This document shows, one piece after another, positions 7,006-15,657 of a stretch of DNA of 64,000 bases. Below the pieces are notes generated by a model. It had not been told where the DNA came from. It was given only the letters and a program-made list of their open reading frames with translations, and did not search any database. The DNA is from Solibacteraceae bacterium (GTDB taxonomy: Bacteria; Acidobacteriota; Terriglobia; Bryobacterales; Bryobacteraceae), in the NCBI GenBank assembly GCA_026984795.1, contig JALSRK010000013.1, forward strand, positions 17,817 through 81,816, in the 5' to 3' direction. Every line of letters starts with the position of its first letter. Position 1 is the first letter of the stretch. The translations under genes were made by a program, and so were the position numbers.

Positions 7006-10000
7006 ATGCCAAGAACATCTACGCACGACTTCTCCCTCCGGTGGATTGTGCGGGCCCTTCTGTTCCTCGCGGCGCTGGGTACTTGTTTCGCCCAGACCGC
7101 CACGATCACCGGACGGGTCACCGATCCCACCGGCGCAGTGATTCCCGGAACGAAGATTACCGTCACCAACGAGGCCACCGGGGTCTCGCGAACCGTCGAA
7201 ACCAACGAGACCGGCTATTACACGGTGCCCCTGCTTCCCCCCGGCCGGTACCGGATCGACGTGGAGCAGGAAGGCTTCAAGCCGGTCACCCGAACCGGCA
7301 TCGTCCTCGAAGTGGACCAGCGGGCTGAGATCAACTTCACGCTGGAGATCGGCGCCATCACCGAACAGGTGGAAGTCACCGCCGCCGCCATGCAGTTGAA
7401 CACCGTCGACGCGAGCCGGGGGCAGGTGATCGAGAACCAGCGGATCGTCGAGCTGCCCTTGAACGGCCGCAACTACAACCAGTTGGCGCTGCTTTCGGCC
7501 GGCACCGTGCAGCCCGTCGGCGGCCGCTACGGCGGTTTCTCCTCCGGCGGCATGCGCACCACCCAGAACAACTTCATCCTCGACGGCGTGGACAACAACG
7601 GCGTCGAGCTGGCCGGGGCCCAGCGGCGCAGCGAGATGGTGCAGCCCTCGATCGACGCCATCCAGGAGTTCAAGGTCCAGACCAACGCCTACGCCGCCGA
7701 GTACGGCCGGGCCATGGGCAGCGTGATCAACGTGACCACCAAGAGCGGCACCAACGAGCTGCACGGCACGCTGTTCGAGTTCCTGCGCAACGAGAAACTG
7801 GATGCCAAGAACTTCTTCGACCCGCACGACAAGCCCAAGCCCCCCTTCAAGCGCAACCAGTACGGCTTCTCGCTCGGCGGCCCGCTCTACATCCCGAAGC
7901 TGATCGACGGCCGCAACAAGCTCTTCTGGTTCGGCGATTATGAGGGTACCCGAATCCGGGAGAGCCGCACCGCCACCAGCACCATCCCCACGCTGAAGAT
8001 GCGGCAGGGCGACTTCTCCGAGCTGCTGGCCGAGAAGGGCAAGAAGATCATCGACCCGCTCACCGGCAAGCCTTTCCCGGGCAACATCATTCCCCAGGAC
8101 CGGCTCGATCCGCTGGCCCTCAAGCTCATCAACCTATACCCCGAGCCGCAAAAGCCGGGCCTGGCGGCCAACTACGTCTACCAATCGCCCCGCAAGCAGG
8201 ACGTCGACAAGTGGGACGTGCGGGCCGACGTCAACATCCGTTCCGCGGACAACGTCTTCTGGCGTTTGAGCAAGCACGACCTTACCGCCCCGGTTGCCCT
8301 CTCGCTGCCACCCCCTGCTTACGGTGGCGGATATGACTGGCTCACCGAGGGCATCAACACCGGCGCCGGTTGGAACCACATCTGGACGCCCAACCTGATC
8401 ATGTCGATCCGCGGCGCCTGGAACTTCGCTCTCTTCAAGCGCGACAACCCGGCGCAGACCGGCGGCGAGCTGCTGAACGAGAAGTACGGGATCAAAGGCG
8501 GCAACAACTCGATTCCCGGCAGCTTCTCGATCATGTCGATTTCCGGCTACCGGAACGTGGGTATCGGCGCCTACAACCCGGTGGACCGGGATTCCCAGAA
8601 CCGCCAGATCGCCGGCGACATGACCTGGACCCACGGCACGCACACCATCAAATTCGGAGCCAACATCATCCGCGCCCAGAACAACATCTTCAACATCCGC
8701 CACGAGATGGGCACCTGGTACTTCAACGGCAAGTTCACCAAGGACGGCATGGCCGACTTCCTTCTCGGCATGGCCAGCCGGTGGCGGTGGGAGTCGCGGC
8801 TTCAGGTCCAGTTGCGCGCCTGGAACATGGGCTACTACATCCAGGACGACTGGAAGGTCACCCCGCGGCTGACCTTGAACCTTGGCGCCCGCTACGAGGT
8901 GTCGCTACCCTTCGTGGACAAGTACGACCGGATGGGGATCTTCGACACTTACACCGATCCGGCCAACCCCCGGCTGATCTACGCCGGCTCGGAGGGCAAG
9001 GACCGCTTCAACCGGGCCATGATCGCCACCGACACGAACAACATCATGCCGCGGCTGGGTCTGGCCTACAAACTCACCGACCGTACGGTGGTCCGTGTCG
9101 GCTACGGCATCTTCTACGGCTTCATGGAGCCGTACGGCGATGGACTTTTCTTGATCGGCAACCCGCCGAACGCCTACGTCGTGAACCGCTCTTCGAGCAA
9201 GAAGACGCCGGCGGCGATCTTGAACGAGGGGCCCCCGGAAGGATCCACCGATCTCGAAAAGGCCACCGGCCTGTCGTTCATCTCCTACGAGCGCTACCCG
9301 CCGCAGTTCTACGCCCAGCAGTGGAATTTCAACATCCAGCGGGAGTTCGGCCGGGACTGGCTGTGGGAGATCGGCTATTCGGGCTCCAAGGGTACCCACC
9401 TGGTGCGGCGCTACGACGACAACTTCTCACCGCCCGGCCCGGGCGACATCAACGCCAAACGGCCTTACAAGAGCGCCGAGATCCCGGGGACCGGAATCGT
9501 CACCTCGCCGCTGGGCCAGGTGGTCGGATACCACCACAACGGCAACTCCATCTACCACGCCTTGGTCACCCGGCTCGAGAAACGCTTCTCACGGGGCTTC
9601 ACGGTGTTGCTTTCCTATACCTTCTCGAAGACCATCGGCGACGTCTGCGGCGCGGCGGCCATGGGCAATACGTCCGGCTGCGGTTTCCAGGACGTCCGCT
9701 ACCTGAACCTCGAGCGGAGCGTGGACAACCAGGACGTGCCGCACCGGTTCGTCGTCAGCACGATCTTCGACCTGCCGTTCGGCCGGGGCCGGGCGGTCGG
9801 TTCGAACTGGGGGGGTGTGACGAACGCCATCTTCGGCGGCTGGTCGATCGGCTCGATCGTGACCATGGCCAACGGCCGGCCGTACAACGTCATCGTGCAG
9901 GGCAACCCGGCCAATACCGGGACCCACGGCATCGTCAACCGGCCCAACGTGCTCGGCGACCCGTATCAGTGGGACCGGACGATTGAGCAGGACTTCAACG

Positions 10001-10275
10001 TGACCGCATTCGAGCCGAACGAGCAGTACAAGATCGGCAATGCCGGCCGGAACATCATGCGCCAGCGCGGCTTCTTCAACTGGGATTTCTCGGCGCTGAA
10101 GAACTTCCAGTTGTATGAGCGCTTGCGGCTGCAGTTCCGCTTCGAGGCGTTCCACTTCACCAATACGCCGCGCTTCGGCCAGGCCGGCAATGTCGTCGGG
10201 ACGAGCAACTTCGGGCGAATCACGAGCGCCGGCACGCCCCGCAACCTGCAGTTCGGCTTGAAGCTGATCTGGTAA
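7006..10275 (+). CDS. Oar-like TonB-dependent outer-membrane receptor
   Basis: A 1089-residue outer-membrane protein. A signal peptide (residues ~1-25, ending GTCFAQ) is followed by a carboxypeptidase-regulatory-like beta-sandwich (~27-115; ITGRVTDPTGAVIPG, NETGYYTVPLLPPGRY), a TonB plug (~120-245; RIVELPLNGRNYNQL, NNFILDGVDNN, EFKVQTNAYAAEYGRAMG) and a large beta-barrel ending in the aromatic-terminated strand FGLKLIW. Such receptors import large ligands with TonB energy; the substrate cannot be deduced. The ATG at 7006 follows TTGGAGGAA, and the 27 upstream in-frame codons do not resemble a signal peptide. It has its own promoter and a downstream terminator, so it is probably monocistronic. 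Confidence 0.92.
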   Translation: MPRTSTHDFSLRWIVRALLFLAALGTCFAQTATITGRVTDPTGAVIPGTKITVTNEATGVSRTVETNETGYYTVPLLPPGRYRIDVEQEGFKPVTRTGIVLEVDQRAEINFTLEIGAITEQVEVTAAAMQLNTVDASRGQVIENQRIVELPLNGRNYNQLALLSAGTVQPVGGRYGGFSSGGMRTTQNNFILDGVDNNGVELAGAQRRSEMVQPSIDAIQEFKVQTNAYAAEYGRAMGSVINVTTKSGTNELHGTLFEFLRNEKLDAKNFFDPHDKPKPPFKRNQYGFSLGGPLYIPKLIDGRNKLFWFGDYEGTRIRESRTATSTIPTLKMRQGDFSELLAEKGKKIIDPLTGKPFPGNIIPQDRLDPLALKLINLYPEPQKPGLAANYVYQSPRKQDVDKWDVRADVNIRSADNVFWRLSKHDLTAPVALSLPPPAYGGGYDWLTEGINTGAGWNHIWTPNLIMSIRGAWNFALFKRDNPAQTGGELLNEKYGIKGGNNSIPGSFSIMSISGYRNVGIGAYNPVDRDSQNRQIAGDMTWTHGTHTIKFGANIIRAQNNIFNIRHEMGTWYFNGKFTKDGMADFLLGMASRWRWESRLQVQLRAWNMGYYIQDDWKVTPRLTLNLGARYEVSLPFVDKYDRMGIFDTYTDPANPRLIYAGSEGKDRFNRAMIATDTNNIMPRLGLAYKLTDRTVVRVGYGIFYGFMEPYGDGLFLIGNPPNAYVVNRSSSKKTPAAILNEGPPEGSTDLEKATGLSFISYERYPPQFYAQQWNFNIQREFGRDWLWEIGYSGSKGTHLVRRYDDNFSPPGPGDINAKRPYKSAEIPGTGIVTSPLGQVVGYHHNGNSIYHALVTRLEKRFSRGFTVLLSYTFSKTIGDVCGAAAMGNTSGCGFQDVRYLNLERSVDNQDVPHRFVVSTIFDLPFGRGRAVGSNWGGVTNAIFGGWSIGSIVTMANGRPYNVIVQGNPANTGTHGIVNRPNVLGDPYQWDRTIEQDFNVTAFEPNEQYKIGNAGRNIMRQRGFFNWDFSALKNFQLYERLRLQFRFEAFHFTNTPRFGQAGNVVGTSNFGRITSAGTPRNLQFGLKLIW

Positions 10276-10338
10276 CCGCAGATCCGCGCCGGCTGCCCTC
10301 CCCCGGCAGCCGCGACGGACAGCGCTTCGGATATCAAC

Positions 10339-10372
10339 GGCCGCCCGGCTCCGGTCCGGCGGCCTTCTTATT
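10339..10372 (+). terminator. Probable terminator after the first Oar-like receptor
   Basis: GGCCGCC (10339-10345) pairs with GGCGGCC (10358-10364) across a 12-base loop and is followed by TTCTTATT. The T-tract is imperfect. Confidence 0.55.
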
Positions 10373-10432
10373 GTCCGCGCTCTGCCGCGTCCCCACACCC
10401 GGTAGAATGGATCACGAAGAGGCAACCCAGCC

Positions 10433-10660
10433 ATGGCCAGCACCGAAATCCGTTTCCGTCTGCTCAAGCCCCTGGACGAAGCCGGGCTGGAGCGGCTCGC
10501 GCGGCTGCATTCGGTCTACGGGATTCACCGCGTGCGGCCGTCGGAGAACCTCGAGGAGATCACCGTGGACTACGATGCCTCGCGGCTCACTCCGGAACAG
10601 GTGGAGGCGTTGCTGCGGCGCTTCGGCGTGTCAGCGATCCCGGAACCCGCGGCGGCCTGA
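10433..10660 (+). CDS. Small HMA-fold-like protein without metal-binding cysteines
   Basis: A 75-residue cytoplasmic protein with a beta-alpha-beta-beta-alpha-beta pattern (STEIRFRLL, then GLERLARLHSVYGIHRVRP, EEITVDYD, LTPEQVEALLRRFGV). The order and spacing resemble the heavy-metal-associated fold, but no Cys-x-x-Cys pair is present, so it should not bind copper in the usual way. A TAGAAT -10 element lies at 10403-10408. Function unknown; the fold assignment is by eye. Confidence 0.6.
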   Translation: MASTEIRFRLLKPLDEAGLERLARLHSVYGIHRVRPSENLEEITVDYDASRLTPEQVEALLRRFGVSAIPEPAAA

Positions 10661-10679
10661 GGCGCGCCAGAGTGCGGCT

Positions 10680-11192
10680 TCACCGGGATACATCCCAAGC
10701 CAGATGCTCCAGTTCGGGAGCCATCAGCTTTTCCCAAGCGAGCCGGACGGCCGCCGGGGAGCCGGGCGTCGAAAAGACCACGCAACCCTGGTAGACGCCT
10801 GCGGTCGCCCGCGAGAGCATCGCCGCCGGGCCGATCTCCTGGTAGCTGAGCATGCGGAAGAGCTCGCCGAAACCAGGCAGCGTTTTTTCCAGCTTGCGGG
10901 CCAGGACGTCATAGGTAGTGTCGCGGCGGGAGATGCCGGTACCGCCATTGAACAGGATCACCCGCGCCTCGCCGTGGGCCAGCTCGTCCAGCACCCGTTC
11001 CACCTCGGCTGGTTCGTCCCGGATCAGCCGGTAGGCCGCGACTTCATGTCCACGACCCCGAATCCGCTCCTCCAGATAGGCCCGGTTAACGTCGGTCTCC
11101 GGCGTCCGCGTGTCGCTGACTGTGACGATGGCCACCGGAACCGGCCCGCGGGCGGATGCGCATTGCTTGTGACGCCGCAAACTTTCGCTCAT
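10680..11192 (-). CDS. moaB: Molybdenum cofactor biosynthesis protein MoaB/Mog family
   Basis: A 170-residue MPT-binding protein of the MoaB/MogA family, which adenylates molybdopterin ahead of molybdate insertion. Visible motifs are [11 protein letters not shown] at the first strand, [16 protein letters not shown] (the GGTG nucleotide/MPT loop plus the following Asp) and the late segment [18 protein letters not shown]. No other molybdenum-cofactor gene is in the window. It converges with the small HMA-like gene, 19 bases away. MoaB and MogA cannot be separated with certainty by eye; the length favours MoaB. Confidence 0.88.
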   Translation of the reverse strand: MSESLRRHKQCASARGPVPVAIVTVSDTRTPETDVNRAYLEERIRGRGHEVAAYRLIRDEPAEVERVLDELAHGEARVILFNGGTGISRRDTTYDVLARKLEKTLPGFGELFRMLSYQEIGPAAMLSRATAGVYQGCVVFSTPGSPAAVRLAWEKLMAPELEHLAWDVSR

Positions 11193-11333
11193 GGGGCTCG
11201 TCTCTTCACAGAGTAGCCCAGGTCGGCGACGCGCTCTTGCCGGCCGCGAAGAACCTGGCGATCGCCGCGCGGGGGGCCGCCATCGCTCGTCCGGCCGGGC
11301 GCCGGTGATCGCAACGGAGGCGGGCTCCGTCTT

Positions 11334-12752
11334 TCAGGCGCCGGCGCAGACGGCCGCTGCCCGATCCTGCCAGGCATCGTTCGCTTCCAGGCTCTTGAGC
11401 TTGGCGGCGAACGTGGTACGTTTCAGTCCAAGCATTTCGGCGGCCCTCTTCTTGTTGCCCCCCGTTTTCCGCATGGCCTGTTCGAGCAAGGCGCGTTCGA
11501 TGCGGCCCACGGTCTCTTCGAAATCCAGGCCCTGGTCGGGCAGGGCGATCACCGGAACCTCTCCGGGCGGGGGCGCCGGCCGGCGGGCGGCGGGCAACCG
11601 GAAGTCGCTCGGGTAGAGCATCGTCCGGTCGCCGCTCAGCGCGATGGCCATCTCGACGGCGTTCTCGAGCTGGCGGACGTTACCCGGCCAGTCGTAGCGC
11701 TCCAGCCGCTCGAGGGCTTCCGGAGAGATCCGCCGCGGCGGCAAGGCCTCGGCCTCGCAGACCTTCTCGATGAAGTGGTTCACCAGCAGCGGAACGTCGC
11801 CCCGCCGCTCACGCAATGGGGGCAACGGCAGCGGGACGACGTTCAGACGGTAGTAGAGGTCCTCCCGGAACTTGCCTTCGCGAACACGCCGGACCAGGTC
11901 GCAATTGGTGGCCGCGATCACCCGCACGTCCACCCGGATCGTTTCCGAACTGCCCAACCGCTGAAACTCGCGCTCCTGGAGCACCCGCAGCAGCTTGGCC
12001 TGCAGCTCGAGCGGCATCTCTCCGATCTCGTCGAGGAAGAGGGTGCCGCGGTCGGCCTGCTCGAATCTCCCGATGCGGTTCGCGACCGCGCCGGTGAACG
12101 CTCCCCGTACGTGGCCGAACAGCTCGGCTTCGAGCAGGTTCTCCGGCAGAGCGCTGCAGTTTACCGCCACCATGGGCCGGTTCGCCCGGGGGCTGGCCAT
12201 GTGGATCGCCCGGGCCACCATCTCTTTGCCCGTGCCGGTCTCGCCGGTGATCAGGACGGTACTGCGTCGGGCGCCGATCAGCCGCACGACCTCCAAGACG
12301 TCCTGCATCGGGCGGCTCTCGCCGATCAGGAACCGCCGCCACGGCTCGGCCACCCGTTCGTTGCCGAGCCTGGCCGCTCGCAAGTTACGGTGGTGGACGG
12401 CGGCGCTTTCGAGCGCTTCCCGCAGCGCTTCCGCCGGCGCGGCGGCATTGACTACCTGGAAGGCCCCGAGCCGTGCCAAGCGCACCGCATCCATCACCGT
12501 CGCCCCCTGGTCGGCGATGATCACCGGCGCCAGCGCGTTCACCCTTTGGATCTCTTCCAGCACCTCGGCGGCCTCCCAGTTCGGGAGCGGAAACCAGGCG
12601 ACTACAACGTCATAGACCGAGACCTTCAAGTGTTCCAAACCAGCCAGCATTCCATCCGCCGTCTCCACCGCTGCAGCGTGCAGCCCGGCCGCCGCACGCT
12701 GAGCCGCTGGAGCGCTTTCCGCCGACGTGATGAACAGAACCCTGAGCGCCAT
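11334..12752 (-). CDS. Sigma-54-dependent transcription activator with degenerate receiver domain
   Basis: A 472-residue bacterial enhancer-binding protein. Residues ~1-120 have the length and strand-helix rhythm of a receiver, but the phosphorylation-site Asp is replaced (VVVAWFPLPN), the acidic pocket after beta-1 is absent (VLFITSAES), and the conserved Lys is missing (FQVVNAAAP), so it cannot be phosphorylated normally. The AAA+ domain (~145-380) is intact: Walker A GETGTGKE, GAFTGA for sigma-54 contact, Walker B LFLDEIGE and the FREDLYYRLNV segment. A Fis-type HTH (GGNKKRAAEMLGLKRTTF) ends the protein. No histidine kinase is adjacent. Targets are unknown. Confidence 0.9.
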   Translation of the reverse strand: MALRVLFITSAESAPAAQRAAAGLHAAAVETADGMLAGLEHLKVSVYDVVVAWFPLPNWEAAEVLEEIQRVNALAPVIIADQGATVMDAVRLARLGAFQVVNAAAPAEALREALESAAVHHRNLRAARLGNERVAEPWRRFLIGESRPMQDVLEVVRLIGARRSTVLITGETGTGKEMVARAIHMASPRANRPMVAVNCSALPENLLEAELFGHVRGAFTGAVANRIGRFEQADRGTLFLDEIGEMPLELQAKLLRVLQEREFQRLGSSETIRVDVRVIAATNCDLVRRVREGKFREDLYYRLNVVPLPLPPLRERRGDVPLLVNHFIEKVCEAEALPPRRISPEALERLERYDWPGNVRQLENAVEMAIALSGDRTMLYPSDFRLPAARRPAPPPGEVPVIALPDQGLDFEETVGRIERALLEQAMRKTGGNKKRAAEMLGLKRTTFAAKLKSLEANDAWQDRAAAVCAGA

Positions 12753-12895
12753 GGTCGTATCCGATTCCCAGCCGCTTCGGGGCCGGCTTTCACCGTTTCT
12801 TCCCCTAAGCTCCCCCTTCCATCGGATTGTGTCTGGAAATCTTTAAGACTTTTTCAACTTACTCCCTGCTGGTATGCCGGCTTATACTGGTAGGG

Positions 12896-13309
12896 ATGCG
12901 TGCCCTTGTTTCCAGCCTGTGTTTTCTGACACTTACCCTCTCCGCTTGCTCTTCAGAAACGATCACCCACGTCGTCACGCCGTCGGTTGAGACCCTCACC
13001 GCCGACCAGCTGCGGCAGATGCTCGAGAACGATCCGAACGTCGTCTTTGTCGATGTCCGCTCCTCCCTCGAGATCCAATACGACGGCACTGTCAAAGGCT
13101 TCATCCACATCCCGATCGAGGAGTTCGAGCGCCGGTATTCGGAGCTCCCCAAGGACAAGACGATCATCGTCGCCTGCTCCATGGGAGCCCGCTCCGGACG
13201 GGCGGCGAAGATCCTCAAAGAGCACGGCTACCAGCACGTCTACGCCGTCGGCATGAGAGAGTACCAGGCCAAGGGTTATCCTCTGATCCATCCCAAGCTG
13301 TCCGAGTGA
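12896..13309 (+). CDS. Rhodanese-domain lipoprotein
   Basis: A 137-residue lipoprotein with a single rhodanese domain. The signal peptide ends in the lipobox LSAC at ~16-19; the domain (~38-135) has the CH2A-like VVFVDVRSSLEIQYDG and an active-site loop CSMGARS, a cysteine in a seven-residue loop closed by Arg/Ser, as in active single-domain sulfurtransferases. It is probably periplasmic, anchored to a membrane. The frame is open upstream to 12827, but ATG at 12896 gives the signal peptide. A TATACT hexamer at 12883-12888 would start transcription almost at the ATG, so the message may be leaderless. It is divergent from the sigma-54 activator. Confidence 0.85.
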   Translation: MRALVSSLCFLTLTLSACSSETITHVVTPSVETLTADQLRQMLENDPNVVFVDVRSSLEIQYDGTVKGFIHIPIEEFERRYSELPKDKTIIVACSMGARSGRAAKILKEHGYQHVYAVGMREYQAKGYPLIHPKLSE

Positions 13310-13420
13310 CCCCTGTTTCAGATACTCTCCCCGGAGCGCCGGCCCCCGGTCCGCCGTCTCGACGCCTGCGATAAAGTAGCTTCACGTTCGGATTTCAGAA
13401 TCGAGTCAAGGAGGTCTGCG

Positions 13421-14383
13421 ATGAACCGCCGTCAGTTTCTTCACCGGGCGCCGGCCGCCGGCGCCGCGGCGCTCACCCCGGAGGCAGCGGGCGCTCCTGG
13501 GGCTGCGGGTCACCCGCAAGCCAATGAGACGGAAGTCGTCATCGAGCGCCCACAGCAGGGCCGGCCCCATAAGGGCAAAGTGCTCGTGGCGATCCAACCC
13601 CATGCCGACGACATTTCCCTGTTTGCTTCCGGGACGGTCGCCAAACTGGTACAGGAAGGCTACACCGGGCACTTGATCCGGGTGACGAACGACGACATGG
13701 CCGGTCCGGGCACCATCGGCGAGACGGTGCTGGCCAATGAAAAGGACAACGACGCCGTGGCCCGCGTGCTCGGCTTGAAGAGGGTCTTCAACCTGAACTA
13801 CAACAACCACCGGCTTGACGACATCTCGGTCGTCGAGCTGCGGTCGCGCTTGATCTTCTTGTTCCGCCTGCTCCAGGCGGACACCGTGGTCTGCTACGAC
13901 CCCTGGGGGCACTACGAGGAGAACCCGGACCACTACGTCATGGCCCGGGCCATCGAGTCGGCCTGCTGGATGGCCGGGATGAACAAGGACTATCCGGAGC
14001 ACTTCGCTGCCGGATTGAAACCCAAGAGCGTCCGGGAGCGCTACTATTTCGCCCGGGGGCCTCAACTGGTGAACCGTGTCGTGGACATCTCGAAGACTGT
14101 CGGGACGAAGATCGACTGCATCGTCGCCAACAAGGCCCAAGGGCCCGGCGGGGACAATGGGGCTCGCCTGCGCCGGCGCCTGGCCGCGAAGGGCCTGCGG
14201 TTGCCTGAGTTGGGCGGCGACGACGAGACGGCCAACCGCGAGTATGTGCGGCTATTCTTGCTGGAGGCGAACCGGGAGCTCGGGCGCAGATACGGTCTGG
14301 AATACGCCGAGGCGTTCCACTACATCGGCCCCAAAGAGTCCCCCGTCGAAGGATACGTGGCCAAGCACGCCGTGCGCCTCTGA
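13421..14383 (+). CDS. PIG-L/LmbE-family deacetylase with Tat signal
   Basis: A 320-residue predicted zinc-dependent N-deacetylase of the PIG-L/LmbE family, which removes acetyl groups from N-acetylglucosaminyl compounds. The N-terminus has a twin-arginine signal (NRRQFLHR plus an Ala-rich stretch), so it should be exported folded. The metal-site motif is PHADD (~62-66) and a later ENPDHYVM supplies a His. GGAGG lies nine bases before the ATG. It converges with the DUF362 gene and opens a run of exported enzymes; a role in processing an N-acetylated sugar derivative is inference from the family. Confidence 0.85.
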   Translation: MNRRQFLHRAPAAGAAALTPEAAGAPGAAGHPQANETEVVIERPQQGRPHKGKVLVAIQPHADDISLFASGTVAKLVQEGYTGHLIRVTNDDMAGPGTIGETVLANEKDNDAVARVLGLKRVFNLNYNNHRLDDISVVELRSRLIFLFRLLQADTVVCYDPWGHYEENPDHYVMARAIESACWMAGMNKDYPEHFAAGLKPKSVRERYYFARGPQLVNRVVDISKTVGTKIDCIVANKAQGPGGDNGARLRRRLAAKGLRLPELGGDDETANREYVRLFLLEANRELGRRYGLEYAEAFHYIGPKESPVEGYVAKHAVRL

Positions 14384-14404
14384 TTCGAGCGTTCCAGTTG
14401 AGGC

Positions 14405-15517
14405 TCACGAGAGCCGGACGCGGCGGAAGTCGATCTTGCTCTCGTCGCTTTCGCCGAGCCCCAGCAGGCCGGCTATTTCGACGAACTCCGGCTGCATCCG
14501 CACGAAGAGGCTGTCTTCGTCGTTCGGAGCCAGGGCGATGGGCAACATCCCCATCTCTTCGCGCTTGCGGTCGAGCGCCGTCCAGCCGACGCGGTCCACC
14601 GCCACCGGATCAGTGGCGAAGTAGAGCGTCTTGTGCTCCCAGAGATACTTCCCGGTCTTGCTTCCCGGGCCGCCGTGATAAGCCCCGAGGATGCCGTCGA
14701 TGACGTGCAGGACGACTTTCTCGCGGAAGATCCGGTGATCGACCACCGCCGGAATGAAGTAGCCGCAGGCGTTGTTCGAACTGGAGACATGGCTGCGGGC
14801 GACGTTGTTCACCAGCCCGTGAGAGAGATTCTTCAGCGCGATGGTGAAGCCGGCGGACTGATGGTGCTTGAGCACCCCGAGAGTGACGACCTTGTTGACC
14901 TCCTGGGTGAGGAACTTCGCCAGATAGGAGCGCCGGTGGTGCGGGTTCGACGGGTCGCCGCCCTTGGGGATCAGCGCCATTTCGACGTACTCATCCGGAT
15001 CGTAGCGGTCCATGTCGAGCTGGAACTCCCCCACCTCGTCGGTGGCCCAGGTCCAGCGGACGCCCTCGGGCAACCAGCGGTCGAATCCCCCACCGAGGAA
15101 CTGCTTGCGGTAGCGGTCGAAGGCCACGATGTCCCGGCGCGGAATGCCGGCGGCCTCAAGCCCGGCGACGATCTCTTGAAAGACCTCCGGGGCGGAAATG
15201 ATGTAGGGCTGCCCCACCGGATTCACCTTGATCCCGACCACGTCGCCGCGTTCGAAGAAGACGCGCCAGGCTTCCTGCCAGCTCGGCGCTCCGGTAAGCT
15301 CCATCATGCCGCGGCGCATCATCTCGCGGACCGGTTCCCGCTGATACTTACCCTCGATGATCGAGCCTGGATGCTCGACGGCGACCACGCGGCCAGGGTA
15401 CGGTCCGGGGATGCCCAGTTTGCCGGCGCCCGCATCGGCCCGCGCATTTGTTGTGACCCTGCGAAGTAGCGCCGGCGCCATGGCGGCGCGAAGCAGATCC
15501 CGGCGGCCCAGCTTCAT
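14405..15517 (-). CDS. DUF362-domain protein with Tat signal
   Basis: A 370-residue protein of the DUF362 group. The start MKLGRRDLLRAAMAPALL carries the twin-arginine pair and hydrophobic stretch of a Tat signal, and ATG at 15517 follows GGAGGTGGT. The domain is recognisable from GDVVGIKVNPVG and the long helical middle (VFQEIVAGLEAAGIPRRDIVAFD). DUF362 proteins often accompany iron-sulfur or redox systems, but their reaction is not settled and no ferredoxin motif is visible here. A minus-strand TATAAT at 15549-15554 is a possible -10. Divergent from the lactonase/amidohydrolase fusion gene. Confidence 0.75.
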   Translation of the reverse strand: MKLGRRDLLRAAMAPALLRRVTTNARADAGAGKLGIPGPYPGRVVAVEHPGSIIEGKYQREPVREMMRRGMMELTGAPSWQEAWRVFFERGDVVGIKVNPVGQPYIISAPEVFQEIVAGLEAAGIPRRDIVAFDRYRKQFLGGGFDRWLPEGVRWTWATDEVGEFQLDMDRYDPDEYVEMALIPKGGDPSNPHHRRSYLAKFLTQEVNKVVTLGVLKHHQSAGFTIALKNLSHGLVNNVARSHVSSSNNACGYFIPAVVDHRIFREKVVLHVIDGILGAYHGGPGSKTGKYLWEHKTLYFATDPVAVDRVGWTALDRKREEMGMLPIALAPNDEDSLFVRMQPEFVEIAGLLGLGESDESKIDFRRVRLS

Positions 15518-15657
15518 ATACCACCTCCGTACGCGATGAATTGCTTCGATTATACCCGGCCCGCCAGCTCGGTTCTTTGGTGAAAGCATGAGAGAGGAGC
15601 GGCCGGCACGTCCGATATAATCGGGCCCGAACGGACAAAGACGGAAGGGAGGTTTCC

